A DNA stretch of 54,540 nt from an uncultured Prochlorococcus sp. (GTDB taxonomy: Bacteria; Cyanobacteriota; Cyanobacteriia; PCC-6307; Cyanobiaceae), in NCBI GenBank assembly GCA_902596585.1, contig CACJUL010000007.1:1-54540 (forward strand). The letters are read 5' to 3'. The notes beneath the pieces are model-generated. The model was not told the DNA's origin. It was given only the letters and a program-made list of their open reading frames with translations, and ran no database searches. Below, piece by piece: positions 36,295 to 44,009 of this stretch. A program made the translations under genes and the position numbers. Position 1 is the first letter of the stretch, and the number at the start of each line of letters is the position of its first letter.

Positions 36295-37023
36295 ATGTTT
36301 GAATTTCTAAAAAACATTATGAATAACGAAAATGCTTCTTTTAAAAGTGATATAAATTCAATTCATAGAATATTAAACACAGACATTAAAAAAGAACCTA
36401 ATTCTCAAGAAGATGAAATCATATTCGGATGTGGTTGCTTCTGGGGAGCTGAAAAATGTTTTTGGAAACTTCCAGGAGTTGTTACAACCTCAGTAGGGTA
36501 TGCAGGTGGAGACAAAAAAAATCCAACATACTATGAGGTATGTTCAGGAGCAACTGGTCATTCAGAAGTTGTGAGAGTTATATGGAATAAAAAAGAAATA
36601 GATATTAGTGACCTTTTAAAAATGTTTTGGGAATGTCATGACCCAACTCAAAAAAATAGACAAGGTAATGATACTGGTACTCAATATAGGTCAGCTATAT
36701 ATTACAAAAAAGAAAATAACAAAAAAATCATATTATCAAGTAGAGAACAATATCAAAAAGAACTTATTAAAAAAAATATGGGTTTAATTGAAACAGAAAT
36801 AAAAATGATTGATACTTATTACTATGCAGAGCAGTACCATCAACAATATTTAGCATCATCTGGCAGCAGACAGTACTGTTCTGCCTCCCCTACAAATGTT
36901 AAATTAGGAGAATTTTATGGAAGTAACTTTAAATTAAAAGATGATATTTGGGAAAACTTTAATTGGGAGGTGGATAAGTGTGTATTGAGATCTGATAACA
37001 ATCCTATAAAGAAGAGCATTTAA
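36295..37023 (+). CDS. msrA: peptide methionine-S-sulfoxide reductase A
   Basis: Repairs oxidised methionine (S-epimer). From ATG 36295 it has 242 residues. Catalytic Cys48 lies in FGCGCFWGAEK; GYAGGDKKNPTYYEVCSGATGHSEVV, DPTQKNRQGNDTGTQYRSAIYY and YYAEQYHQQYL are all typical. A TTG at 36247 would add 16 residues and overlap the ABC gene; the ATG is preferred. The N-terminal 40 residues precede the usual core and may be a linker or targeting part. It ends 28 bases before tRNA-Pro. Confidence 0.94.
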   Translation: MFEFLKNIMNNENASFKSDINSIHRILNTDIKKEPNSQEDEIIFGCGCFWGAEKCFWKLPGVVTTSVGYAGGDKKNPTYYEVCSGATGHSEVVRVIWNKKEIDISDLLKMFWECHDPTQKNRQGNDTGTQYRSAIYYKKENNKKIILSSREQYQKELIKKNMGLIETEIKMIDTYYYAEQYHQQYLASSGSRQYCSASPTNVKLGEFYGSNFKLKDDIWENFNWEVDKCVLRSDNNPIKKSI

Positions 37024-37038
37024 TATCCATCTTATCTT

Positions 37039-37044
37039 TATAGT
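37039..37044 (+). promoter_or_regulatory. -10 element of tRNA-Pro
   Basis: TATAGT lies seven bases before the mature 5' end of the tRNA, which would place transcription initiation at or next to the first tRNA base. No clear -35 element is visible; the position would fall in the end of msrA. Confidence 0.4.
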
Positions 37045-37051
37045 AATAATA

Positions 37052-37125
37052 CGGGGCGTAGCGCAGTTTGGTAGCGCACCACTTTGGGGTAGTGGGGGTC
37101 GTGGGTTCAAATCCCGCCGTTCCGA
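37052..37125 (+). tRNA. tRNA-Pro (anticodon GGG)
   Basis: A full cloverleaf of 74 bases. The acceptor stem CGGGGCG pairs with CGTTCCG (two G-T pairs). The D stem is GCGC/GCGC, the anticodon stem CCACT/AGTGG with loop TTGGGGT, so positions 34-36 are GGG, reading CCC and CCU; G37 is as expected for proline tRNAs. The T arm is GTGGG-TTCAAAT-CCCGC. The discriminator is A and CCA is not encoded. The stop codon of a convergent 49-aa ORF begins at the next base. Confidence 0.96.
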
Positions 37126-37275
37126 TTACTTATCATCATTTATAAGGGATTTGTAAAGCTTATAAGAGCTTATGCCAACCGCTATGAAAGTAAAGGAAGA
37201 GAAAAAAACTAACACAGATATGGTAAGGTTTGAAACTTCAACTTCGCCTAGCTGGAAAGATATAAAAATATTCAT
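37126..37275 (-). CDS. 49-aa single-span membrane protein
   Basis: A complete short ORF: MNIFISFQLGEVEVSNLTIS, then a hydrophobic span VLVFFSSFTFIAVGISSYKL (residues 21-40), ending YKSLINDDK. One transmembrane helix with a positively charged C-terminal flank suggests a thylakoid or inner-membrane miniprotein. It fills the space between tRNA-Pro and uppP with its stop directly adjacent to the tRNA 3' end. I cannot match it to a known photosystem, cytochrome b6f or NDH-1 small subunit. Confidence 0.6.
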   Translation of the reverse strand: MNIFISFQLGEVEVSNLTISVLVFFSSFTFIAVGISSYKLYKSLINDDK

Positions 37276-37330
37276 TTTATATTATTTTTTTAAACCATAA
37301 CACAATTGCAAAATTATTTTTTAAGACAAT

Positions 37331-38137
37331 TTATATATTCAGAAGAATCAAAATGCCAAATAAAACCCGGTAAATAATAAATAATTTCAAACCATGTGCA
37401 GAAATATATTTTAACAAAAAATCTATAGCTAATAACGAAGATAAAAATGTAGAAACAAATCCAAAAAATAGAGGTAAAATACTAATGGTAGATAATTTGT
37501 TAAAAGAAAATATAAACTCTACAAACGCAGCCAGAGAAATAGCCGGAATACCTAGAAGAAAAGAAAATCTTGCAGCATCTGCTCTATCCCACCCCGATAT
37601 TAAAGCGGTGGAGATAGTAATGCCCGATCTTGAAAAACCAGGAATCACAGCAAATGCCTGAGAAAAACCTACTAAAAAACTATCTGAATATTTATGGTTA
37701 TATAGACTTATGGACCCTTTTTTCGATCTTTCTGCAAAGTACATAAACATAGCCATAAAAAGAGAAACTAATGCAATAGATAAATTTGAACGAAGAACAT
37801 AATCAAAAAAATTTTGGGAAAATAATTTAATGCTCCCTCCAAGAAAAATAATTGGAATAGTGCCAATAAAAATAGATCTTAATAACCTTGCATTTAAGAA
37901 ATAATCTAAAATCATTGTTGGTGACTGACTTCCTAATTTAAAAATATCTTTTCTAAAATACCAAAATAAAGCAAAAACACTTCCAAATTGAATAATTGCA
38001 GATAAAGAGCTACCAGGATCATCAAAACCTAAAAGTTGAGATATAACTTTTAAATGAGCAGTACTACTAACCGGTATGAATTCTGTAAAACCTTGAATTA
38101 TTCCGTATAAAATAAATTTTAAATATTCCAAAAACAT
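37331..38137 (-). CDS. uppP: undecaprenyl-diphosphatase
   Basis: Recycles undecaprenyl pyrophosphate, the lipid carrier of peptidoglycan synthesis (BacA family). The 268-aa membrane protein has about eight spans, the conserved GIIQGFTEFIPVSSTAHLKV and the second motif AVIPGFSRSGITISTALISGW. Both catalytic motifs are intact. ATG start at 38137, 75 bases from a divergent secreted-protein gene. Confidence 0.95.
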   Translation of the reverse strand: MFLEYLKFILYGIIQGFTEFIPVSSTAHLKVISQLLGFDDPGSSLSAIIQFGSVFALFWYFRKDIFKLGSQSPTMILDYFLNARLLRSIFIGTIPIIFLGGSIKLFSQNFFDYVLRSNLSIALVSLFMAMFMYFAERSKKGSISLYNHKYSDSFLVGFSQAFAVIPGFSRSGITISTALISGWDRADAARFSFLLGIPAISLAAFVEFIFSFNKLSTISILPLFFGFVSTFLSSLLAIDFLLKYISAHGLKLFIIYRVLFGILILLNI

Positions 38138-38212
38138 AGAAAAATTTCTAATTTATTAATAGCAATTTTGAAAAAAACAATTTACATTTAGTAAATAAAG
38201 GCAATAAATTTA

Positions 38213-38491
38213 ATGAAGAAAAATTCTTTTTTTGTATTATTATTTCTAATTTTTCAATTCTTTTTTTCTGACTTTGTAAAAGCTAACTATTGGTTAATTA
38301 TTGGAACTTATAGACAAGGACCTGGAGGAAGACCTGAGGTAAGTGGAATTACAAGCCCATCTTTACATTCGATTCCCATGAAAAGTCTAGAGGCATGTAA
38401 TGAAGCAGGAGAAAAGATAACTAAAGAAATATATAAACCTGTTTGGCAATTCGACAGCAAATGGACTTGTATATTTAACGGAGAAAAATAA
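38213..38491 (+). CDS. small secreted hypothetical protein
   Basis: A 92-aa protein with a strong signal peptide (FFVLLFLIFQFFF, likely cleavage after VKA at residue 24). The mature 68 residues begin NYWLIIGTYRQGPGGRPEV and include SIPMKSLEACNEAG and WQFDSKWTCIFNG. The two cysteines could form a disulfide in the periplasm. The mature pattern looks conserved in picocyanobacteria, but I know no function. It converges on a 44-aa gene, with stops 2 bases apart. Confidence 0.72.
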   Translation: MKKNSFFVLLFLIFQFFFSDFVKANYWLIIGTYRQGPGGRPEVSGITSPSLHSIPMKSLEACNEAGEKITKEIYKPVWQFDSKWTCIFNGEK

Positions 38492-38493
38492 TA

Positions 38494-38628
38494 TTACCTT
38501 TTAACATCATGTGCACATCCGTCACCTTTATAATTTTCACTTTCATAAAAATCATTTTTCGTACCAAAATAAACTGTTAACAAAACAAATGGTAAGCTCA
38601 GTATAAATAAAACAGCAGTTAAGTCCAT
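38494..38628 (-). CDS. 44-aa membrane miniprotein
   Basis: MDLTAVLFILSLPFVLLTVY gives one N-terminal span. It is followed by FGTKNDFYESENYKGDGCAH, a polar Gly/Asp/Asn tail with one Cys and a basic end DVKR. The complete ORF starts with ATG and ends two bases from the stop of the convergent secreted-protein gene. The composition is not that of a shadow frame, since no gene lies opposite. Not identified. Confidence 0.6.
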   Translation of the reverse strand: MDLTAVLFILSLPFVLLTVYFGTKNDFYESENYKGDGCAHDVKR

Positions 38629-38691
38629 AATTACAAAATTAAATTAAAGTTTTATAAGAAATAAAAAAAAATTTATTAATTAAACTCGGCC

Positions 38692-38817
38692 TTAATAATC
38701 TGTAGGACCTTTTATACCAAGATAAAAGAAAGCTCCTAAACCTAACAAAACTAAAACTCCAGCTATGGCTGCAGAAGGAACAAAACCTCCAATTGCAAAA
38801 GAAGAAAATTGATACAT
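38692..38817 (-). CDS. 41-aa membrane miniprotein
   Basis: MYQFSSFAIGGFVPSAAIAG followed by VLVLLGLGAFFYLGIKGPTDY: one span (residues about 14-34) with small residues and a short polar C-terminus, the design of small thylakoid complex subunits. It lies 63 bases upstream of the 44-aa gene on the same strand. High Gly/Ala content in an AT-rich genome indicates selection at protein level. Not identified as a known Psb, Psa, Pet or Ndh subunit. Confidence 0.62.
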   Translation of the reverse strand: MYQFSSFAIGGFVPSAAIAGVLVLLGLGAFFYLGIKGPTDY

Positions 38818-38904
38818 ACTAAAAAACTAAAACTAGTTAGATAATATCAACAAAAAAGGAGTATATGTTAAAAATATTGACTCGAAGACAATTAATAATT
38901 AAAT

Positions 38905-39132
38905 TTAAGCCACTAAAGTAGAGTCTTCATTATCAGCAGAAATTCTAATTCTCTCTTCCAACTTAGGTCCATATAATTCATTTCCCCAGATTTCTACTCT
39001 TGAATCATTTGGGGCCATAAAAGTAAGAATGTCAGTTGGAAATAAAACTCTTTCTAAAAAGAAATTTGACGGACCAATACATCTTAGAACTACCATTCTA
39101 CAACCTTCATTTTTGTAAGTAAACTCAACCAT
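38905..39132 (-). CDS. DUF1830 protein
   Basis: A 75-aa soluble protein with EFTYKNEGCRMVVLRCIGPS, NFFLERVLFPTDILTFMAP and VEIWGNELYGPKLEERI. This is the layout of the cyanobacterial DUF1830 family (single beta-rich domain with a conserved Cys and a W-G-x-E-x-x-G-P motif). Role unknown. It stands alone on the minus strand between miniprotein genes and the glycerate kinase. Confidence 0.8.
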   Translation of the reverse strand: MVEFTYKNEGCRMVVLRCIGPSNFFLERVLFPTDILTFMAPNDSRVEIWGNELYGPKLEERIRISADNEDSTLVA

Positions 39133-39222
39133 CCCTAAACGGCAAAATATATTTAATTAAACACTATTAAGAGCTGAAAAAAATGTATAAAAAATTACTA
39201 AAAATAAGAAATTTAGAAAATG

Positions 39223-40167
39223 CTACACATTTAATCCAGCCTCAACTAAATTTCTTTCTTGATCGATTAATAAAAGCGCGTAGGATTTTATAACATCAAA
39301 GCTTTTGTGAGGAATTGAGACATTTAGCATTCTCAAGAAATTAGATAATTTTTCATCTATAAGTGCGTTACCTTTCTGTAAAAACATTTCTTTTTCCTGA
39401 TTTGTTTTCCATATATTCATGTATTCAATCTTCAATGGTTTTAAGTGCCAAATATTGTCTATTAAAGTCCAAATATCTAAATATTCGTTTAGGTTATTTT
39501 GAATTTTTAATACATAAGATGATTCATCAAGACTCAAATTTGTTGTATTTATGGGTCGATCATTTATGTCAAGAGAATAAGGTTTTATTCCCAAAAACCA
39601 TCCCTCAAGAATTAATAAATCAGGATTATCTATTCTCCAATGAGATCTATCCCCTAAACCATTTCTTAAAGATTTATCGAAAACTGGTACATTTAATTCT
39701 CCATTTATCTTCCAATTTAATAATTTTTCATGCATTAATTTTACTGAGTGACTTCCAGGAAACCCTCTTGAAACATTCCAAGGGTTATTCTTAATTGCTA
39801 ATTTCATTTCATTTGACGGAAGATAAAAGTCGTCAATTGAAATAACCGCAATTTTGAAGTTTAATTTTAACGATATTGCTTCGAGCCATCTACCTAGCGT
39901 TGTTTTACCTGTGCCAGGCATAGCTGAGATTCCAATAATTTTTCTATTTGAAAAATTGTTTTGAAATTTATAAGCCTGAGATAAAAGAGGTAAAGCCAAA
40001 CCCCAAATCCAATCATCATTTACTTTATTATTCCAATATTGATCAATTGAAAGAATTTTACTTTTATTATTCCAAAAATTGAACCAATCATCCAAGGATT
40101 CCCAACCAATATCAATAATTAATTTTTCAAATTTATCAAGAGGAAAATTAATATCTAAATCTTTCAT
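39223..40167 (-). CDS. glycerate kinase, P-loop (GLYK/CoaA-like) type
   Basis: A 314-aa P-loop kinase: Walker A GISAMPGTGKTTLGRW (79-94), ISIDDFYLPSNEMK, RGFPGSHSVKL, VPVFDKSLRNGLGDR and LLILEGWFLGI. These are hallmarks of plant-type D-glycerate 3-kinase, which closes the photorespiratory cycle by making 3-phosphoglycerate. It lies 4 bases after a sugar-phosphate phosphatase and downstream of a sugar phosphorylase. In this setting it would also rephosphorylate glycerate released from glucosylglycerate. Reaction is by family; the second role is inference. Confidence 0.85.
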   Translation of the reverse strand: MKDLDINFPLDKFEKLIIDIGWESLDDWFNFWNNKSKILSIDQYWNNKVNDDWIWGLALPLLSQAYKFQNNFSNRKIIGISAMPGTGKTTLGRWLEAISLKLNFKIAVISIDDFYLPSNEMKLAIKNNPWNVSRGFPGSHSVKLMHEKLLNWKINGELNVPVFDKSLRNGLGDRSHWRIDNPDLLILEGWFLGIKPYSLDINDRPINTTNLSLDESSYVLKIQNNLNEYLDIWTLIDNIWHLKPLKIEYMNIWKTNQEKEMFLQKGNALIDEKLSNFLRMLNVSIPHKSFDVIKSYALLLIDQERNLVEAGLNV

Positions 40168-40171
40168 ATTT

Positions 40172-40969
40172 CTAACTTAGTTCTCGCTTATTTATTAATT
40201 TATTGATTTCATTTTTCCAACCATATCCGTTTGGTTCAGAAGCCAAAGTAAATTCCAAATCTTTTAGTTGATCTATTAAATTTAAGTTAGGTCCATCTAT
40301 TCCAGGAATAACTATCTTAATATCTGAGTTTAAAAGAAGAGGTAAATCATTTGGAGAATCGCCTAAACCTATAATTTCAATATTATGAACATTTGAATAT
40401 TCTTTAAGAGCATTTATTGCTTTCCCTTTATTCGATTTTGTAGATAGTAAGTGACTCATTCTATTGCCCTTAAAAATATCAACATTGAATTTTCTACAAC
40501 AGATATTAATTTTTTCTTCTAAGTAACTTGGTGGATTTAAAAAAGGCATGCTCCAGTGTCTATCTCTCATTAAGTTTAATGAGTTGCCTTCTAAACCTGT
40601 AAGCTGAGTGGCTTCTTGATCAGTGAGATTATTAAGAGGAGTAAGTTTATAATCAATTTCTTTAGAAATAAAATTTAAGATTTCTTCAAGAGATTCGTAT
40701 TTTATTCCAAGAATAATTTCTCCATTTACTCTTTTAAGGGATTCACCATATATTGCCGCTCCATTCTCAACAATATAGGGATCCGTCAAGTTAAGTTCCT
40801 TTCTAATAACTTTTACTTCAGAAGCAGTTTTGCTTGTACAAAGAATTACTGGTATAGATAATTTTTGTAGTTTTTTTATAGTTTCTTTAGCAGGTGATAA
40901 ATCATATGAATGATCCATTAAAGTACCATCTACATCACTTACAATCCAAATAGAAGAATTTTCTATCAT
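40172..40969 (-). CDS. gpgP: glucosyl-3-phosphoglycerate phosphatase (MPGP-type HAD)
   Basis: A 265-aa HAD-IIB phosphatase related to mannosyl-3-phosphoglycerate phosphatase. Motif I VSDVDGTLMDH has nucleophile Asp12 and Asp14, LCTSKTASEV is motif II, Lys lies in KSNKGKAINAL (motif III) and GLGDSPNDLPLL is motif IV. It should remove the phosphate from glucosyl-3-phosphoglycerate made by the synthase at 42783, giving the osmolyte glucosylglycerate. It starts 2 bases after the phosphorylase gene. The glucosyl (rather than mannosyl) assignment rests on context. Confidence 0.82.
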   Translation of the reverse strand: MIENSSIWIVSDVDGTLMDHSYDLSPAKETIKKLQKLSIPVILCTSKTASEVKVIRKELNLTDPYIVENGAAIYGESLKRVNGEIILGIKYESLEEILNFISKEIDYKLTPLNNLTDQEATQLTGLEGNSLNLMRDRHWSMPFLNPPSYLEEKINICCRKFNVDIFKGNRMSHLLSTKSNKGKAINALKEYSNVHNIEIIGLGDSPNDLPLLLNSDIKIVIPGIDGPNLNLIDQLKDLEFTLASEPNGYGWKNEINKLINKRELS

Positions 40970-40971
40970 TT

Positions 40972-42732
40972 TTATAAAGCACTAAGCCAAATTACTTGAA
41001 AAGGATCAAGACTAATATTTTTGTAATTGTATTTAGTGGATGTTAAAAAATCATGGGTATTGAAATCATTATCAATTATTTTTGGTAGATCATTATCATT
41101 CAATTGATAATTAATTTTATTTTCAGTCATATTATGGATAGCAAAAACAGACTCAGCGCCTTTACCTCTTTTGATTACAACAATATCACTTCTACCTTTA
41201 GACAAACATTTCATTTGTGAACAAGGGTGAAATTGCTTTAATTCTGATCGGACATCCATAGCATTACGAAGATATTTTAAGTTTTTATTAGCATTGGATT
41301 CAGGATTATTTAAAATAGCTGATAGATTTTCTGCTTTAAACTTTTCCCTGTTTAGATCTCTTCTTTGACCTGTCATAGAAAAGCTTTTTATATCATTTTC
41401 TGAAGCTAATAATGCTGGCAAATAAAATGCAGGGACCCCTTTAAGAGCCATTACTAATAATTGACTCAAAATAAATCTCTCATACTGAAATCTTTTAGCA
41501 TCTCTACTGGAGTCTTCCATTGCACTCCACCAACTAATATTCAATTCATAAGGTTTATCATCACCATTTGATAAACGTCTATGACTTACTAATCCTCCTC
41601 TTTTCTCACAATTAATTAATAAATCCTTAATTCTCTGCTCATTCATTAAACCCTCAAGAGCTCTTAGCCCTATACCATCGTGCGAGGCAGTGAAATTAAA
41701 TAAAGTAGTATTTTCAGGTAAGGTGGGCCAATCAAAAATCCATGAGTTTAGAATATCAGCTCTTGAAGTAATAATTGCCTCTAGGAGAAGAGGAGGCAAT
41801 GGGAAATTATATGCCATGTGGGCTTCATCATCAGGAATGAGATAAGATAGATTTTCCTTCTGAGGAACATTGGTTTCTGTTATTAAAACGCCATCATCAA
41901 GAAGATTATTTAATAGAACTCTTAAGAGTTTCACAATTGAATGTGCTTTAGGTAAATGTAAACAAGTAGTCCCTGATTCCTTCCAAATAAAACCAACTGC
42001 ATCAAGCCTTAACCATTTAATTCCATTAGATAAATAAGTAGTAATTAAATTTAAAAACTCAAGAGACATTTTGGGATTATGCCAATTCAAATCAATTTGA
42101 TCTGGCCCAAAAGTTGTCCAAACTTGTTTAGGACCATCATCAGTATTTATTTGAGAAAACAAAGAGGAACTTCTAGGCCTAACTACATTTGACCAGTCAA
42201 GATTTTGTTTCGGTGAAAAAACATTTGATATTCCAGGCTCTTGGGATTTAATAAATTGTTGAACCCATGGATGAGATGATGAGACATGGTTTAGTACTAA
42301 ATCAGCCATCAAATCATGATTTTTAGAAATATTTTTGAGATCATCCCAACCACCAAATTTTTCTTCTAGGGAATCATAACTTGAAACTGCGAAACCTCCA
42401 TCACTTGTGGATTTCAGAAAAGGAAGAATATGTACAACTTTAGAAAGACTGCCAAAATGTTTATTTAACAACTTCCTGAGAGTTATTAATGTTGCCTCGC
42501 CATTTTTATAAATACTATCTGCATAAGTTATCAAAATTGAATGAGATTCATTCCACCTTTCCTTATCTCTTATTTCTTCATAAGCAGATTTCTCTGAGAA
42601 ATCATCTAAAATCTGTAATAATTGATTTGAAATAAAATTAATTTCTTCTGTAGTATGATTTGAATAAATTGTTTTTAACAATTTATCAATTTTTAATCTA
42701 TCTAATTTTTTCTCTGAATCAATTTGCTTCAC
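40972..42732 (-). CDS. GH13 sucrose-phosphorylase-like enzyme, probable glucosylglycerate phosphorylase
   Basis: A 586-aa GH13 (subfamily 18-type) barrel. Visible are VHILPFLKSTSDGGFAVSSY, DLVLNHVS, WLRLDAVGF with nucleophile Asp244, LITETNVP with acid/base Glu286, and TASHDGIG with Asp352 as stabiliser. This subfamily contains phosphorylases of sucrose, glucosylglycerol and glucosylglycerate; a retained Asp/Glu/Asp triad supports an active enzyme. Neighbours that make glucosyl-phosphoglycerate, dephosphorylate it and phosphorylate glycerate favour glucosylglycerate as substrate, giving glucose-1-phosphate plus glycerate. Sucrose remains an alternative. Confidence 0.8.
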   Translation of the reverse strand: MKQIDSEKKLDRLKIDKLLKTIYSNHTTEEINFISNQLLQILDDFSEKSAYEEIRDKERWNESHSILITYADSIYKNGEATLITLRKLLNKHFGSLSKVVHILPFLKSTSDGGFAVSSYDSLEEKFGGWDDLKNISKNHDLMADLVLNHVSSSHPWVQQFIKSQEPGISNVFSPKQNLDWSNVVRPRSSSLFSQINTDDGPKQVWTTFGPDQIDLNWHNPKMSLEFLNLITTYLSNGIKWLRLDAVGFIWKESGTTCLHLPKAHSIVKLLRVLLNNLLDDGVLITETNVPQKENLSYLIPDDEAHMAYNFPLPPLLLEAIITSRADILNSWIFDWPTLPENTTLFNFTASHDGIGLRALEGLMNEQRIKDLLINCEKRGGLVSHRRLSNGDDKPYELNISWWSAMEDSSRDAKRFQYERFILSQLLVMALKGVPAFYLPALLASENDIKSFSMTGQRRDLNREKFKAENLSAILNNPESNANKNLKYLRNAMDVRSELKQFHPCSQMKCLSKGRSDIVVIKRGKGAESVFAIHNMTENKINYQLNDNDLPKIIDNDFNTHDFLTSTKYNYKNISLDPFQVIWLSAL

Positions 42733-42782
42733 TTTGAAAAAATCATTGAAGTATTAATACCATTCTGCACATCAATTAGAAA
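42733..42782. promoter_or_regulatory. divergent promoter region between sugar phosphorylase and gpgS
   Basis: Only 50 bases separate the two divergent start codons. In the middle lies the perfect 10-base palindrome GTATTAATAC (42751-42760), which supplies TAATAC-like -10 hexamers to both strands. GTA and TAC are only 4 bases apart, so it is not an NtcA site of the usual kind. Both transcripts probably start within this region, which would make synthesis and breakdown of the osmolyte mutually exclusive or jointly controlled. Confidence 0.4.
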
Positions 42783-44009
42783 ATGGACTTTCAACAAGGT
42801 TTAATCACAACAATACATGAATATGGAGTTACAGGAAATTTACTTAAAGAATTAAACAAAAGTCTTAAAAAAAGATCAACTAGCATTTTAATACCTTGCT
42901 TATATGAAGAGTTTGAGCGTCCAGCATTAAAAGATATAAAAGAAGTTTTAAAAAACCTTACAGGCTTAAATGAATTAGTAATTGCTCTCTCAGCAAAAAC
43001 TATTGAGCAAGTTAAGGCCGCAAAATCATTTTTTGATTCAATGCCATTCCCAGTTCACGTTCAATGGACTAATTCTCCCTCTGTAATTGAGCTATTAAAA
43101 AGCCAAGAAAAAAATGGATTAGAGCTTTTAGGAACTCCAGGTAAAGGATGGGCTGTATGGCAAGGTATAGGAGTTGCGACTAGAAAATCCGAAGTTGTTG
43201 CTCTTTTTGATGCCGATATAAGAACTTTTAGTCCTTTATATCCTTCAAGAATGATACTTCCACTTCTGGATGAATCATATGGAATATCATATGTAAAAGC
43301 TTTTTACAGTAGATTATCTCTAGAAACAAATCAATTGCAAGGTAGAGCAACAAGATTATTCGTGGGTCCTTTATTAGCAAGTCTTGAGCAGTTAGTTGGT
43401 AAGGGTCCGTTTTTACAATATCTTCAATCATTTAGATATCCATTAGCAGGTGAGTTTGCTTTTACTAAAGACCTGGCTATGAATTTAAGAATACCTTGTG
43501 ATTGGGGTTTAGAGATAGGTTTATTATCAGAGGTTTATAGAAACGTAAGGACCTCCAAAATAGCCCAGGTTGACCTAGGTTTATTTGATCATAAACATAA
43601 GAATATTGGAGATTCTTCTAAAGAAGGATTGCAAAAAATGTGTACAGAAATACTTTCAAGTGTTTTAAGAGGACTCATGGAGCATCAAGCCGAGACCTTA
43701 ACTAGCACTCAACTAGCAACTTTAGAAGTTCTCTACAAAAGAGTTGGAGAAGATCGTGTAAAACAATTTGGATTAGATTCAGCAGTTAATCAACTTCCAT
43801 ACGATAGGCACGAAGAAGAATTATCAGTACAAAAGTTTGCGAAACTATTAAGACCTGCTACAGAAGATTATCTGGCTTGTCCTACGACACTTCAATTACC
43901 AAGTTGGTCAAGAGTTCTATCTTGTGAGAACAAACTGCAAGAAGATTTAGCTACTGCGGGGTCAAAAGACATAAAGATAAGTGAAAAAGAATTAATTAAA
44001 AACTTCTAA
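42783..44009 (+). CDS. gpgS: glucosyl-3-phosphoglycerate synthase
   Basis: A 408-aa GT81-type glycosyltransferase that joins NDP-glucose and 3-phosphoglycerate, the first step to glucosylglycerate. Visible are [45 protein letters not shown], the metal-binding DAD motif at 143-145 in [12 protein letters not shown], and the acceptor-site region [15 protein letters not shown] and [13 protein letters not shown]. Length agrees with characterised GpgS. ATG 42783. Its last 4 bases overlap the convergent ureC. Glucosylglycerate is a nitrogen-free compatible solute of marine cyanobacteria. Confidence 0.9.
   Translation: MDFQQGLITTIHEYGVTGNLLKELNKSLKKRSTSILIPCLYEEFERPALKDIKEVLKNLTGLNELVIALSAKTIEQVKAAKSFFDSMPFPVHVQWTNSPSVIELLKSQEKNGLELLGTPGKGWAVWQGIGVATRKSEVVALFDADIRTFSPLYPSRMILPLLDESYGISYVKAFYSRLSLETNQLQGRATRLFVGPLLASLEQLVGKGPFLQYLQSFRYPLAGEFAFTKDLAMNLRIPCDWGLEIGLLSEVYRNVRTSKIAQVDLGLFDHKHKNIGDSSKEGLQKMCTEILSSVLRGLMEHQAETLTSTQLATLEVLYKRVGEDRVKQFGLDSAVNQLPYDRHEEELSVQKFAKLLRPATEDYLACPTTLQLPSWSRVLSCENKLQEDLATAGSKDIKISEKELIKNF

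Noticed and set aside
42751-42760. GTATTAATAC as an NtcA site upstream of gpgS
   Set aside because: GTA and TAC are separated by 4 bases, not 8, so the NtcA dimer geometry does not fit. Kept only as a divergent -10 candidate.
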